Shown: positions 45,429 to 55,103, numbered from the stretch's first letter. The stretch: 64,000 nucleotides of DNA from Sporosarcina gallistercoris (GCF_014836415.1 NZ_JACSQY010000010.1:1-64000); one strand, 5' to 3'. Numbers and translations: made by a program. Notes: generated by a model not told the origin, from the sequence alone.

Positions 45429-46522
45429 TTATCCTCCAATCCCCAACGTAATTTCTCTTTCAGTGATTTCATTTCTTCATCTTCTTGGTACGGTTTGAAA
45501 AATGGAGCGTTCATAATATCGATGACGGACTGTTTAATGAGATCATCGTTGCGAAGCGCATTTTTCCCCAGGTCCAGTTGCTCCAACCATTCTTCCAATA
45601 GATTGAAATAGGCATCCCCGCGGAGTGCGATTGGCCATAAATTGTGTATGCATACATCTACATACTTTGTGAGGTAGTTATAGAGCAGCTCGCGATTTTG
45701 TTCCGTTGCAGCAGCTTGTGCGACGCTTACATAAAATTGCAGACACACATTGGGATGGAGCTGTTTGAGTTCGTACAGGTCGATCAACCCGTCGATGCGG
45801 AAGATGGTTTCCTTGAACGCTGCTCGATCGGACACGGTGAGTCTTAAATATATCGGACTGCTCCCGACGAGTTGAAGGATGCTTTGGTACATCATCACTT
45901 GGATCGCGCGCGTCGCTTCCTCGGTGTTCCCTACTTGTTCATAGGCGGTGGCGAGCAGCACTTCGTCTCCAATGCTTGGCTGGATGACGCCATCGAGGAG
46001 TTCGAGTGTCTTTTCCGGATTTTCTTGCATGAGTGCAACGCTTGCTTGCAAGGAGTTCACTTGTCTCAGCATCCAAACGTCATCGCTGACTTGGCGGATC
46101 CGCTCGAGCCATTGCGTAATTTTGTTCAAAATGCCGCCGCTGTCTTCAGCAAGTTGGTAATGGTTGAGCATGAGAATACTCATTTGCAGGAGCAGTGATG
46201 GATCGCGGTAGTATGTTTTCACTTGGTTTTCCACTTCCTTGAATACTAGTGGAAAAGGTGATTTTCCGAACAGTTGTGAGAAGTTGTTATATAGATCCTG
46301 GATCATTTGCTTGGAAAGCTGATGCTCATAGCTGAGCAGTTCATCCACCGTGATATCAAAGTAGGCTGCGAGTTTCGGAAGCAGTGTGATATCGGGATAA
46401 CTTTGACCTTTTTCCCACTTCGAGACAGATGCTTTTGAGACTTGGCAGTGTGTGGCAAGCGTTTCTTGCGTGATGCCCAGTCTCTGCCGTTCGCGCAGGA
46501 TGATGGAGCCGATTTGAAGCAT
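45425..46522 (-). CDS. XRE-family regulator with a TPR-like sensor region
   Basis: A protein of 365 residues. The helix-turn-helix is at about 5-60 (LGITQETLATHCQVSKASVSKWEKGQSYPD). The rest is helical, with repeats of TPR appearance, as in regulators that bind small peptides or stress signals. It is the first gene of a four-gene operon with overlapping ends, so it probably controls the exporter and itself. The absence of a sigma factor gene separates this operon from Bacillus sigY-yxlCDEFG. Confidence 0.82.
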   Translation of the reverse strand: MLQIGSIILRERQRLGITQETLATHCQVSKASVSKWEKGQSYPDITLLPKLAAYFDITVDELLSYEHQLSKQMIQDLYNNFSQLFGKSPFPLVFKEVENQVKTYYRDPSLLLQMSILMLNHYQLAEDSGGILNKITQWLERIRQVSDDVWMLRQVNSLQASVALMQENPEKTLELLDGVIQPSIGDEVLLATAYEQVGNTEEATRAIQVMMYQSILQLVGSSPIYLRLTVSDRAAFKETIFRIDGLIDLYELKQLHPNVCLQFYVSVAQAAATEQNRELLYNYLTKYVDVCIHNLWPIALRGDAYFNLLEEWLEQLDLGKNALRNDDLIKQSVIDIMNAPFFKPYQEDEEMKSLKEKLRWGLEDK

Positions 46523-46649
46523 GATGCTCTCCCCCTTTGATGTGCTCTCTTTAGTATATGTTAATCAGCGGGTGATTCAATCAACTTGTAGGTGATAATT
46601 TAGTATAGCGGTCAACTGGAGGGTGATTTTTGGACGGGGATGTAGCGGG

Positions 46650-46918
46650 AATGAGCGGGTCGCGTGTGGAAACGGGCGGGTTCCTGCGAGAAACGAGCGG
46701 GTGGCGCGGGGAAACGGGCGGGTTGCGTGTGGAAACGAGCGGGTTCCCGAGCGAAATGAGCGGGTGGCGCGGGGAAACGAGCGGGTTCCCGGGAGAAACG
46801 AGCGGGGCGCGTTTGGAAACGGGCGGGTTCCCGAGAGAAACGAGCGGGTGGCGCGGGGAAACGAGCGGGTGGCGCGGGGAAACGGGCGGGTGGCGCGGGG
46901 AAACGGGCGGGTTATCCT
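46650..46918. repeat. 21-bp tandem array 3 (GAAACGAGCGGGT type)
   Basis: About thirteen units of 21 bases with the core GAAACGAGCGGGT or GAAACGGGCGGGT and an 8-base variable part (GGCGCGGG, TCCCGAGC and others). It shares period and GAGCG core with arrays 1 and 2. Frames on both strands are open but not genes. Confidence 0.85.
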
Positions 46919-46937
46919 GGTGCCCTCCATTTCACCA

Positions 46938-47018
46938 TCATGAAATGCGAAGCGGAGCGAGCACACCAATTAGTCTTGGTTTTGAAGCGGGGGAAGACGG
47001 ATTTGTCGCGAGCTTGGA
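46938..47018 (+). repeat. Conserved intergenic element 3
   Basis: GAAATGCGAAGCGGAGCGA, then GCACACCAATTAGTCTTGG, TTTTGAAGC, GGATTTGTCGCGAGCTT. Two more GAATGGAGCG-type units follow to the right (47042-47110), so this copy has both array types. Confidence 0.8.
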
Positions 47019-47116
47019 TGCTTATTGAAGAAGGTAGTCTGCCGCGGGAATGGAGCGGTTCAAGCACAGTTTCGGGCGGCCATTTAGTTGAATGGAGCGC
47101 TTCGCTGCTGCCCATG

Positions 47117-47146
47117 CAAAAAGGCTGCCCGGAGGCAGCCTTTTTC
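47117..47146. terminator. Terminator after the giant subtilase
   Basis: AAAAAGGCTGCC pairs with GGCAGCCTTTTT, symmetric and usable in both directions. Confidence 0.9.
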
Positions 47147-47149
47147 CTA

Positions 47150-50100
47150 TTACTTTTGAACAATCACGTAGCTTCCTGCCGCTTCGATATCGAACTGTGC
47201 TTCGTTCTTTTTCACTTTGACTTTTGATGATTTGTTTGTGACTAAGTTGAGTGCTTCCGCTTTCTTCAACTTCTTCGCTGTTGCTTCATCCAATCCAATT
47301 GCGACTAATATTTCTTCATCGAATTTTTTCAAAGCGGATTTGTTAGCTGCAGTGCCAGTTGAAAACTCGATTGTGTAGACCTCTGAGACGGCATCCTTCA
47401 CGTTGGCAGATGAAGATGTGCCGAGTGTGATGACTGCGTCTCCGGCAGAGCGGTTCATCAGTTCTTCAACAGCTTCGTCTTCGAGTGTGTAGACTGCGTT
47501 TCCTGCTTTAAGCACGAGGTCTTTCTCAGACTTCTCGATTTTCTTCAAGATCGCTTTTGAGAATTCCACGTCCATTAAACCGACTGCTGCTGGTACTTCG
47601 ATGATGATCTGCTTCGATTTTTTATCCGCGATGAACGCGTTGATCATCTCATCTGTAACTACGATCGCTTTCGGTGCAACTGCTTCTACGTGAACTTTCA
47701 CAGTCGTTTTGAACGCGCCGAGGGTGACGCTGATTTCTGTATCCCCTGCTGCGATTGCAGAGATTTTACCTTGGGTTACTGTTGCAACGTCGGCATTATT
47801 CGTCTGGTATGTCGCCTCTGTTGTCACGTCTTTTGTTGTCGACGTGCCGTCCGCTTTTGTCGTGGTCTCGACGAGTTGGACATTCGCTGAGTCCCCTGCT
47901 TTCAAGGAGACACTGTCTTTGTCCAAAGAATACGTGATGATTGGCGCGGTTTCGCCTTTTACTGTCAAGTATACGAGTAGGCTTTCACCGTTCGGCAAGA
48001 CGACTTTCACTTGTGTTTTGCCTGGCGTGAGCGCGCTGATCAACCCTTTGTTGACTGTTGCAATTTTGTTGTTGACGACACTGAACTTGCTTGCGCCTGT
48101 TACGTCTTTTTCAGTGATTTTGCCATCTGGAGTCACTGTTTTCTCAGTTACCTTAATCTGCGTTTGCTGATTCACTTGCATCTTCACGTCGGTTTTATCC
48201 ACCGAATAGGTGACGATGTTTTGTGGAGGCGTGACGACTTCCAGGTAAACGAAGATCGTGTCTTCTCCTGGAATCATGACGCGGACTTGCGTTTTGCCTG
48301 CTTTGTGAGCAGTGACGAGTCCTTTTGAAACCGTAGCGATTTTTTTATCCACTACGTTGAAGCTTGTGGATGGCGTGAAGTCTTTCTCAACGACTGTACC
48401 GTCCGGCTTCACGGTCGTTTGCTTGACTGTCAGTTGTTCCTGCTGGCCTACACCTAATTTCAATGCAGTTTTGTCCACCGAATAGGTCACAACGTCTTGC
48501 GGAAGATCTTTCACTTCGAGATAAACGAAGCGTGTATCCTGTCCAGGAATCATGACACGGACTTGCGTTTTGCCTGCTTTGTGAGCAGTGACGAGCCCTT
48601 TGTGGACCGTAGCGATCGAGTTATCGACTACGTTGAAGCTCACTGTTGGCGTGACGTCCGTTTTCACGACTGTACCGTCAGCTTTCACTTTCGTTTCCGT
48701 GATTGTCAGCTGTTCTTGCTGACCAACGCCTAGAGACAAGCTCTTCTTGTTCAGTGCGTAGCTGACCTCTTCTTTCACAGGTTCCGCAGTTACAGTAACT
48801 GGAACTGTTTGTGTGAATTCATTGTATGTGACCGTGATCTCCGCTTTACCAGCAGCGACCGCTGTCACTTTTCCGTTTACAACGGTTGCAACTGTTGCGT
48901 CGCTTAAAGCGAACGTTGCTTCTGCAGTTACGTCGCGGTCAGTCGAAGTTCCGTCTGGCTTCGTTGTTGTTTCCGTGACGAGAAGTTGAGCTGTATCTCC
49001 CACTTTCAAGTCGAGTGCGGTTTGATCGACCGCAACAGAAACTGTGTCCACCGGCTCATCGACAGCTGTGTAGATGACTTCTTCTGCTTTGTTGCCAGCA
49101 GCGTCTGCGTATTTCACAGTGACATTGTTTTTTGTTTTATCGAAAGTCGGAAGGTCGAATGTGAATGTACCGTCCTGTGCCAACTTCACTGCACCGGAAT
49201 CCACGACTGCATCATTTGCTGTCACTTCGTATGTTGCCGAAAGTTTTGTATTGAGGTCGTATCCCATTCCGTATTTCACGAGCTCTTTTTGGTAATCGAC
49301 GTATTTGTCGGTGATTTTACCAGTTACTTTTCCGTCTGAAACCGCCCCTTCGATTGTGCCTGCAGTCGATTTCACAACTACTGGACCTACGTAATCAGCG
49401 ATAGTTTTGGGATTTCCTGACTTCGTTTCAGCAGAGAAGTCGATTGTGTACAAGCCATCCGGAATCACTTCCGACCCTGTACCGCCCCATTGTGTGTACT
49501 TACCTAGTATCGGAAGCTGGTAGGATCCTGCCGTTAGGGTATCACTTGCGTGCAAATATCCGATGTAGCCGTCGCTATACTTGCCGCCGGTCGGGTTCAT
49601 GATATCCCACAGCTCGATCGTGTTGAAACCGACATCGCCAGTTATTGTGAAGTACAACATGGCATCATCGTTCACACCGTCTCCATTGAATGAAAGATCC
49701 GTTTTCGTGATTTCCATATCTTTAACTGCGACTGCGGCTGCTCCACCGAAGTCAGCTGCGAATGGTAATGAAAGATCTTTGCCGTTACCTTTGATGTGGA
49801 TGTAGCCGAGGATTTCATCCCCCGCTTTTGTCTCTGCTTTTGACGCCGTCAGAGTTACGTTCAGAAGTTGTTCACCGTTTAATGTGAACTCGGATTGATC
49901 AACCGTGACTTTTGCGTCGCCGAATCCTTTTGTTACGTCAACAGAAACGGTATAGTCGCCGCCAGCTGATTTCAAATCTTTTACGTTGATTTTTTTAGTG
50001 ACAGAGATGTTTTTATCCAACTTTTGAGGACCGAATGTAACGGTTCCTTTTAAGTTGTCCACTTCTGTTCCGTCATTGTTTGCTGTATCGATCGCATAAG

Positions 50101-52117
50101 CAAGAACATCTGCGCGCGCCGCTTTGTAAGCATCCACGCGTCCTGCCCCTTGAGCGAAGACGTCATACTTTTTCGTATCGAGTACTGTTGCAGTGTTGGA
50201 AAGAGCCACCTTTACGTCAAATGCGTTCCATGTCGGATTCGCTTGTTTCACGAGTGCCGCAATTCCAGCAATGTGTGGAGTTGCCATGGACGTACCTGTT
50301 TTACGTGAGTAGGCCTCGCTGTAATCTGCATCCGGGAAATCGTTCCCGTACATCGGGATTGTGGACATGATGTTGGTTCCAGGTGCAGAAACGTCTGGCT
50401 TGATGTCGAAGTTCGGTGTGGATGGACCACGTGAACTTGAGTCGTTGACGTCATCACCTGTTGTTTTGATGCTTGAGAATTGATCGAAGGAAATCGTACC
50501 TGGCGCTGCAGCGAGTGCTGCACGCAGGGCTTCCCCATCTGTTACAGACATATCGAATGTCGGGATGAATTCGAATGCGTCGCCGAGAAATACATCTGAT
50601 TTGTTCGGTGCATTTGTACCGCCCGCAAAGTTGTGTACGATGATTGCAACTGCACCGTTTTTCTTAGCCGCTGCGACTTTATCAACGAACGCGATTTCTC
50701 CACGAGCGACGAGTGCCACTTTGCCAGTTACGTCTAGATCTGCGTAGTCTTTTTCAGCACCCGCTCCAGGAACTGCGATGAGATCGTAACCGCCTGCTAA
50801 TTGTGTTTCTACGTCTTTGCCGAATGTCGTTGCCATCAGGTCATTCACTTTACTGTAAGTGAATTCACCTGCTTTTACGTTTACGTTCGCTTGGAAATGT
50901 GTTTCAGGGTTTGTCGTATTCCCTACTGCAATTCCGAGTCGTGATGTTGCCGGAGTTCCCATTGTGCCCCGGTTCGGGCCTGAGTTGCCCGTTGCAACAA
51001 CAGAAATCGTGCCCGCAAGCATGGCGTTGTTGATCGCGAAGGACGCGCCATCCGTTTCGGAGTTCGCACCACCACCGAGAGATAAGTTGATGACGTCAAT
51101 CTTTTCAATGACTGCTGTATCGATCGCTTTAATGATGCCTGAAGTCGCGCCACTTCCATAAGCGCCGAGGACGCGATATGAATAGAGGTCGACTTTCGGT
51201 GCAATGCCTTTGATGCCGAATTCGTTGTTACCTTGTGCTGCAATCGTTCCTGCCACGTGAGTTCCGTGGGTCGTATAGAATGAGCTGCCTCGCTCGTTCA
51301 CTTCAGGCTTGTTTGCAGGACGATCGAGCGGAGACGTTTCAGAACCATCGTCATCTGCGCGTGGACGTGCGTACTCCCCGTCTACGTGAGGGACGAAGTT
51401 TTTACCGCCTTTATAAACCGCTTTCAAGTCAGGATGGGATGCGTCGATGCCTGTATCGAGAACCGCCACTTTGACGCCTTGTCCTTCAATACCTTCTTCC
51501 CATAGCTTGTTAATGCCTAAAAATGGAATGCTTGTGTCCATCTTTGCATCCACTTTCGGGTCGACTTTTTGAAGACCTTCCTGTGCATAGACGGTTGTAT
51601 CAGGTTCGACGTATTTCACGCCGCGTATTGTTAGGAGTTTCTTGAGGTCGTTCGCTTGAACTGTTCCGGAGAGACCGTTGAGGACTGTATCGTATGAGTA
51701 AACTTGGTCGAATTTCACTTTTTTAACCGTCATTTCCTTACGTGCCGTGTTTTGCTGGGCCTGGATTTTACCCTTTTTGAGAGTAATCTCGGATTGGGTC
51801 ATCTTTTTCCCGTTGAGCTTATGGATCCCCTGTTCAAGGCCAACCGCTTTTTCGGATAAATGAATGATGACTGGAACTTCCTGACTGCCAGATATACCTT
51901 GCAGATCCTTGTGGAGTCGGGCATCCCCTTCCAGCAAGCTTGTCTGCTGTGCAATCGCAGCTTTTTGCTGAAGCGCACTTGCGTCTTGCGGATTCGTCTT
52001 GAACGGCTGTTTCAATAGAGCTGCATTTGCAGTACCGTTGAATGGCAGAACAAGCGAAAGGACCATGATGAGTGTTAGAAATGCACTTAGAAATTTGGTG
52101 AATTTCTTATTGGTCAA
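47150..52117 (-). CDS. Giant secreted subtilase with PA insert and Ig-like repeats
   Basis: A protein of 1655 residues. Signal peptide (1-32), I9 pro-domain (about 80-178), S8 catalytic domain with Asp221 (DTGID), His284 (HGTHVAG) and Ser610 (GTSMATPH), and a PA domain inserted at about 410-545, as in Vpr-type enzymes. After about 690 come Fn3-like segments, then five BIg2-type repeats of about 90 residues (about 1065-1490) and a helical C-terminal domain. Repeats 2 and 3 are almost identical (HKAGKTQVRVMIPG), showing recent duplication. No SLH or LPXTG anchor is present, so it is released or held by its repeats. It likely degrades external proteins or processes surface proteins. Confidence 0.93.
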   Translation of the reverse strand: MTNKKFTKFLSAFLTLIMVLSLVLPFNGTANAALLKQPFKTNPQDASALQQKAAIAQQTSLLEGDARLHKDLQGISGSQEVPVIIHLSEKAVGLEQGIHKLNGKKMTQSEITLKKGKIQAQQNTARKEMTVKKVKFDQVYSYDTVLNGLSGTVQANDLKKLLTIRGVKYVEPDTTVYAQEGLQKVDPKVDAKMDTSIPFLGINKLWEEGIEGQGVKVAVLDTGIDASHPDLKAVYKGGKNFVPHVDGEYARPRADDDGSETSPLDRPANKPEVNERGSSFYTTHGTHVAGTIAAQGNNEFGIKGIAPKVDLYSYRVLGAYGSGATSGIIKAIDTAVIEKIDVINLSLGGGANSETDGASFAINNAMLAGTISVVATGNSGPNRGTMGTPATSRLGIAVGNTTNPETHFQANVNVKAGEFTYSKVNDLMATTFGKDVETQLAGGYDLIAVPGAGAEKDYADLDVTGKVALVARGEIAFVDKVAAAKKNGAVAIIVHNFAGGTNAPNKSDVFLGDAFEFIPTFDMSVTDGEALRAALAAAPGTISFDQFSSIKTTGDDVNDSSSRGPSTPNFDIKPDVSAPGTNIMSTIPMYGNDFPDADYSEAYSRKTGTSMATPHIAGIAALVKQANPTWNAFDVKVALSNTATVLDTKKYDVFAQGAGRVDAYKAARADVLAYAIDTANNDGTEVDNLKGTVTFGPQKLDKNISVTKKINVKDLKSAGGDYTVSVDVTKGFGDAKVTVDQSEFTLNGEQLLNVTLTASKAETKAGDEILGYIHIKGNGKDLSLPFAADFGGAAAVAVKDMEITKTDLSFNGDGVNDDAMLYFTITGDVGFNTIELWDIMNPTGGKYSDGYIGYLHASDTLTAGSYQLPILGKYTQWGGTGSEVIPDGLYTIDFSAETKSGNPKTIADYVGPVVVKSTAGTIEGAVSDGKVTGKITDKYVDYQKELVKYGMGYDLNTKLSATYEVTANDAVVDSGAVKLAQDGTFTFDLPTFDKTKNNVTVKYADAAGNKAEEVIYTAVDEPVDTVSVAVDQTALDLKVGDTAQLLVTETTTKPDGTSTDRDVTAEATFALSDATVATVVNGKVTAVAAGKAEITVTYNEFTQTVPVTVTAEPVKEEVSYALNKKSLSLGVGQQEQLTITETKVKADGTVVKTDVTPTVSFNVVDNSIATVHKGLVTAHKAGKTQVRVMIPGQDTRFVYLEVKDLPQDVVTYSVDKTALKLGVGQQEQLTVKQTTVKPDGTVVEKDFTPSTSFNVVDKKIATVSKGLVTAHKAGKTQVRVMIPGEDTIFVYLEVVTPPQNIVTYSVDKTDVKMQVNQQTQIKVTEKTVTPDGKITEKDVTGASKFSVVNNKIATVNKGLISALTPGKTQVKVVLPNGESLLVYLTVKGETAPIITYSLDKDSVSLKAGDSANVQLVETTTKADGTSTTKDVTTEATYQTNNADVATVTQGKISAIAAGDTEISVTLGAFKTTVKVHVEAVAPKAIVVTDEMINAFIADKKSKQIIIEVPAAVGLMDVEFSKAILKKIEKSEKDLVLKAGNAVYTLEDEAVEELMNRSAGDAVITLGTSSSANVKDAVSEVYTIEFSTGTAANKSALKKFDEEILVAIGLDEATAKKLKKAEALNLVTNKSSKVKVKKNEAQFDIEAAGSYVIVQK

Positions 52118-52396
52118 TTCCTCTTCCCCCTTAAACTATTAGTTGTCAGACTTAACTAAATTAAGTGACAGAATGACAATATCATAGTTTGGAAGATATT
52201 AGAATGGCATACTGACAAGGTTTTATAGATTTAATACTGTTTTCTGAAAAATCGTTCAATAGGCATCTGTTTGACTCATGTGAAGTAGTCCGTTGGCAGT
52301 GGCGAATACTTCGAATTCCGTGATGAATGTCGGAGGTGATGGATGTAGGGCGTTTGACTGGGGGATTAGTTGATAGGGTGATGGATTATTTTTTTG
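52118..52396. other. Upstream region of the giant subtilase
   Basis: AT-rich sequence holding the subtilase promoter region (a weak minus-strand candidate lies near 52180-52210), with no gene. It leads into repeat array 4. Confidence 0.4.
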
Positions 52397-52541
52397 GAAA
52401 CGGGCGGGTTGCTCGAGGAAACGAGCGGGTTGCGTGGGGAAACGGGCGGGTTGTCCAGCGAAACGAGCGGGTAGAGCGAGGAAACGGGCGGGTGCCGCGG
52501 AGAAACGAGCGGGTAGATCGCAGGAACGAGCGGGCTATCCT
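52397..52541. repeat. 21-bp tandem array 4 (GAAACGAGCGGGT type)
   Basis: Seven units of 21 bases with the GAAACGAGCGGGT or GAAACGGGCGGGT core and variable 8-base parts. Two isolated units follow beyond the element (about 52668-52700). Confidence 0.85.
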
Positions 52542-52562
52542 AATGCCCTGCTTCCCCGTCCC

Positions 52563-52640
52563 TAAATGCGTAGCGAAGCGGAGCACACCAATTAATCTTG
52601 GTATTGAATCAGGGTAAGACGGATTGATCGCGAGCTTTTA
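52563..52640 (+). repeat. Conserved intergenic element 4
   Basis: AAATGCGTAGCGAAGCGGAG, then GCACACCAATTAATCTTGG, TATTGAATC, GGATTGATCGCGAGCTT. Same orientation as the other three copies. Confidence 0.8.
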
Positions 52641-52758
52641 TACGAATTAATTAAGAGACTGTTCCAAGGAAACGAGCGGATGCATCCCTGGAACGGGCAT
52701 GCTGACCCTTCCGTTCTCGCGATTAGCACACACCTCCCTAGATCCCGATTAAAAACCT

Positions 52759-52788
52759 CAAAAAGCACTCCCTGATATCACGAAGTGC
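52759..52788 (-). terminator. Terminator after exonuclease 2
   Basis: GCACTTC pairs imperfectly with GGGAGTGC, followed by T5 on the minus strand. Confidence 0.6.
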
Positions 52789-52795
52789 CGCTCAT

Positions 52796-53431
52796 TTAAG
52801 TTTCATTCATTTCTTCATTCAACTCACAACAATATTTGTAGATGTCTGCGGTCGCTCGGCAATCCGTTAAGCCGCTCATAGATTCTTGCTTAGTCCCAAG
52901 CAAGAAAGCCAGTTTTTTTATTTTTTCGGTGTCTTCCAGCTGACTCGCCACTTTTCTTGCTAATTTGGTCGTATCGACCACTGTGTATTTAGGTAACTTA
53001 AATGTTGAAAAATCATGGAAGGACTCTAAGAATCCCATTTCGAACGAACTGTCATGGATGACAATCGGCAACTCCCCAATATATGAAATGAGTGGTTGAA
53101 TCACCTCTTCCATAATAGGCGCGCTGCCAATTATCTCATCCGTCAGTCCCGTTTTCTGTATCACTTCAATTGGAACGTGGCGCTGAGGATTCACTAACGA
53201 TTCGAAGACATCTTGTTCTTGATGGTTTTTGTACCTCATCGCGATTACATTGATGATCTTATCGGCGCCTGCACGCATGCCTGTTGTTTCAAAATCGAGG
53301 ACAATATAATCCTTATGACAATCTTCAGTAGTTATATAGTTACTATTTCTCGTCTGTTTCCGGACCCGCATATTCTTTTGTTTGGGTACTTGGTTCAACA
53401 ATTCGTGTATTTTTTCACGTTGTTTTTTCAT
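52796..53431 (-). CDS. DnaQ-like exonuclease paralogue 2, catalytic His missing
   Basis: A protein of 211 residues, clearly related along its length to the enzyme at 42846-43445. The first motif is intact (DFETTGMRAGAD). The second reads HDSSFEMGFL, with Glu where the usual Asp stands. In the third (SMSGLTDCRAT) the Asp remains, but the position five residues before it is Met, not the His that makes DEDDh enzymes active. It may be impaired, altered in metal use, or now a binding protein. It is preceded by a GGGAAG site and stands alone. Confidence 0.8.
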   Translation of the reverse strand: MKKQREKIHELLNQVPKQKNMRVRKQTRNSNYITTEDCHKDYIVLDFETTGMRAGADKIINVIAMRYKNHQEQDVFESLVNPQRHVPIEVIQKTGLTDEIIGSAPIMEEVIQPLISYIGELPIVIHDSSFEMGFLESFHDFSTFKLPKYTVVDTTKLARKVASQLEDTEKIKKLAFLLGTKQESMSGLTDCRATADIYKYCCELNEEMNET

Positions 53432-53819
53432 TAAGATGCACTTCCCTGTATAGTTGTTATGCGTCTCATATTCCCGATTTTCAAATTATTATGCATGAAT
53501 TCAAGATATGTTAACAACTTTTTAACTAGATCATATGAACTGTAAGATGAACAAAAATTAAGATAACTTAGTCATTTCGACAGAGAGCTTGGTCGCTGTT
53601 TACAAATTGACAAGAAAACGAAACGTGCAAGGATTGGTTAACAATTAATGGAAACAGATGAAATTGGTCATCTATCACCAGGGGATACCTGTTTAGTACC
53701 CTTTTTCCAAGTCACACGATCCTTAATGCATTTCAGAGTCTACACAGTCAAAAAGACTGCCCGATTCATCAGTTTGCACTGAATATCGGGCAGTCTTTTT
53801 TGTGTAACGTTTTATCTGC
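53432..53819. other. Intergenic stretch with a terminator
   Basis: No gene seen. The right part holds the strong terminator at 53751-53801; the left part should hold the exonuclease 2 promoter. Confidence 0.5.
53751..53801. terminator. Terminator after the HlyD-like gene
   Basis: AAAAAGACTGCCCGAT pairs with ATCGGGCAGTCTTTTTT around a 19-base loop; usable in both directions. Confidence 0.85.
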
Positions 53820-55103
53820 TTATGGTTGTTTCAATAGCAATACTTTGAAATAATTTTTCCAGCCGAATGCTTTCCATTCCGCTTTTGTCGGCAGGTCCAT
53901 CGGCATCGGGAAGAATACACGCGGTGCACTTTCCTGATCGCGGATGGATGTGTCGTGAACGACTACATCCCCTGATGCGAGCCCCTCCGTGACGACCGTA
54001 CGATTGAGATATTCGAATGGCGTAGCCACCTCTATTGCCGCTGCATAGCCATTTTTGTCAAGTTGCCATACGGAAGCCTTATCCTTACCTGCATTTGTTA
54101 GCCAATTCGTACGAACTGCTGCGGCGTTTTGCGCAACATTTGTTGTAATGACCGTGTTCACGTGCGTTCCGAATGGAGCAGGAACTTCTCCTTCGTCCGC
54201 ACTTAAACGGACTCTATAATACGCCAATGGATTGGTTACCTTTTTATCTGCGAGCGTTTTGTAAGCTTCTAAAAATTCGTTCGGTGTTGCAGGAACTTGG
54301 TCAATTGATTCGACTGAACCTTTTAACGTGCCTTCTGTTCCTTTCGCATCCAGCACAGCGGGATCTCCATTCGCCAGCTTGCTCCATTCTTCGTCTTCTG
54401 CGTACGTCTCCACCACTTGCTCATTGCTATAGATGACGATTTTCGGCTGATCGCTTTCGCCAATAATACGCGCAACGACACCATCTGTCGGGCTAATAAG
54501 GGCTGGATTCGATGAATTTTGGTCCAATTGTGATTCAACCACTTTCAAACGACGTTCTGTATCCGCTAGATCACGTTCCGCTTCTGCGATAGCTTGGGCA
54601 AATGAACCGGTTTGATTCACATCGACTTTTACATCCACGTTCAGCTCCACTTTTGTATCGTCATCAGTCTGAGTACGGTCCGACTTCGATGAGTTGGAGC
54701 TATCTGTCTTATCGCCAGATTCGAGATCGGAAATTGTCGAACGGATCGTACTTTGCTGTGTGAGCAATGCTTCTTTCTCAGATTCCCAAACTGCACGCTG
54801 ACCATCCGCTTGTTCTGTCTGTAACGTAGCAAGTTCTTCACCTGTCGTCACCGCATCACCTTCACGGACGAGCCATGTATCGATTGCATTACTGTCGCTC
54901 GTATAAACTGTAAACGTTTCTGCGGGAGCGACCAACCCTTCTTTTGGCAGTACTTCTTTGTACTCTTTCGCTGACATCCGTTCGTATTCGCCCACATATA
55001 CCGACTTCGGAATTACGCTTTTCTCGGAATACATCAGATAGAGATTGAGTGCGACAAAAATACTGACAACAACTCCGATGGCTGCATTTGTAAATTTGTT
55101 CAT
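53820..55103 (-). CDS. HlyD/YknX-like membrane fusion protein
   Basis: A protein of 427 residues: one N-terminal membrane segment (about 7-25), a lipoyl-like half motif (about 75-95), a coiled coil (about 100-200, with a Ser/Asp-rich insertion), a second lipoyl half (SPTDGVVARI) and beta-barrel domains. Such adaptors couple with ABC exporters. It overlaps the Yip1-like gene before it by 4 bases, matching the YknW-YknX order of Bacillus, but no ABC ATPase or permease follows. It may use a transporter encoded elsewhere. Confidence 0.75.
   Translation of the reverse strand: MNKFTNAAIGVVVSIFVALNLYLMYSEKSVIPKSVYVGEYERMSAKEYKEVLPKEGLVAPAETFTVYTSDSNAIDTWLVREGDAVTTGEELATLQTEQADGQRAVWESEKEALLTQQSTIRSTISDLESGDKTDSSNSSKSDRTQTDDDTKVELNVDVKVDVNQTGSFAQAIAEAERDLADTERRLKVVESQLDQNSSNPALISPTDGVVARIIGESDQPKIVIYSNEQVVETYAEDEEWSKLANGDPAVLDAKGTEGTLKGSVESIDQVPATPNEFLEAYKTLADKKVTNPLAYYRVRLSADEGEVPAPFGTHVNTVITTNVAQNAAAVRTNWLTNAGKDKASVWQLDKNGYAAAIEVATPFEYLNRTVVTEGLASGDVVVHDTSIRDQESAPRVFFPMPMDLPTKAEWKAFGWKNYFKVLLLKQP

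Noticed and set aside
46650..46918. CRISPR array
   Set aside because: The variable parts are only about 8 bases and the period is 21; no cas genes are present and the core itself drifts.
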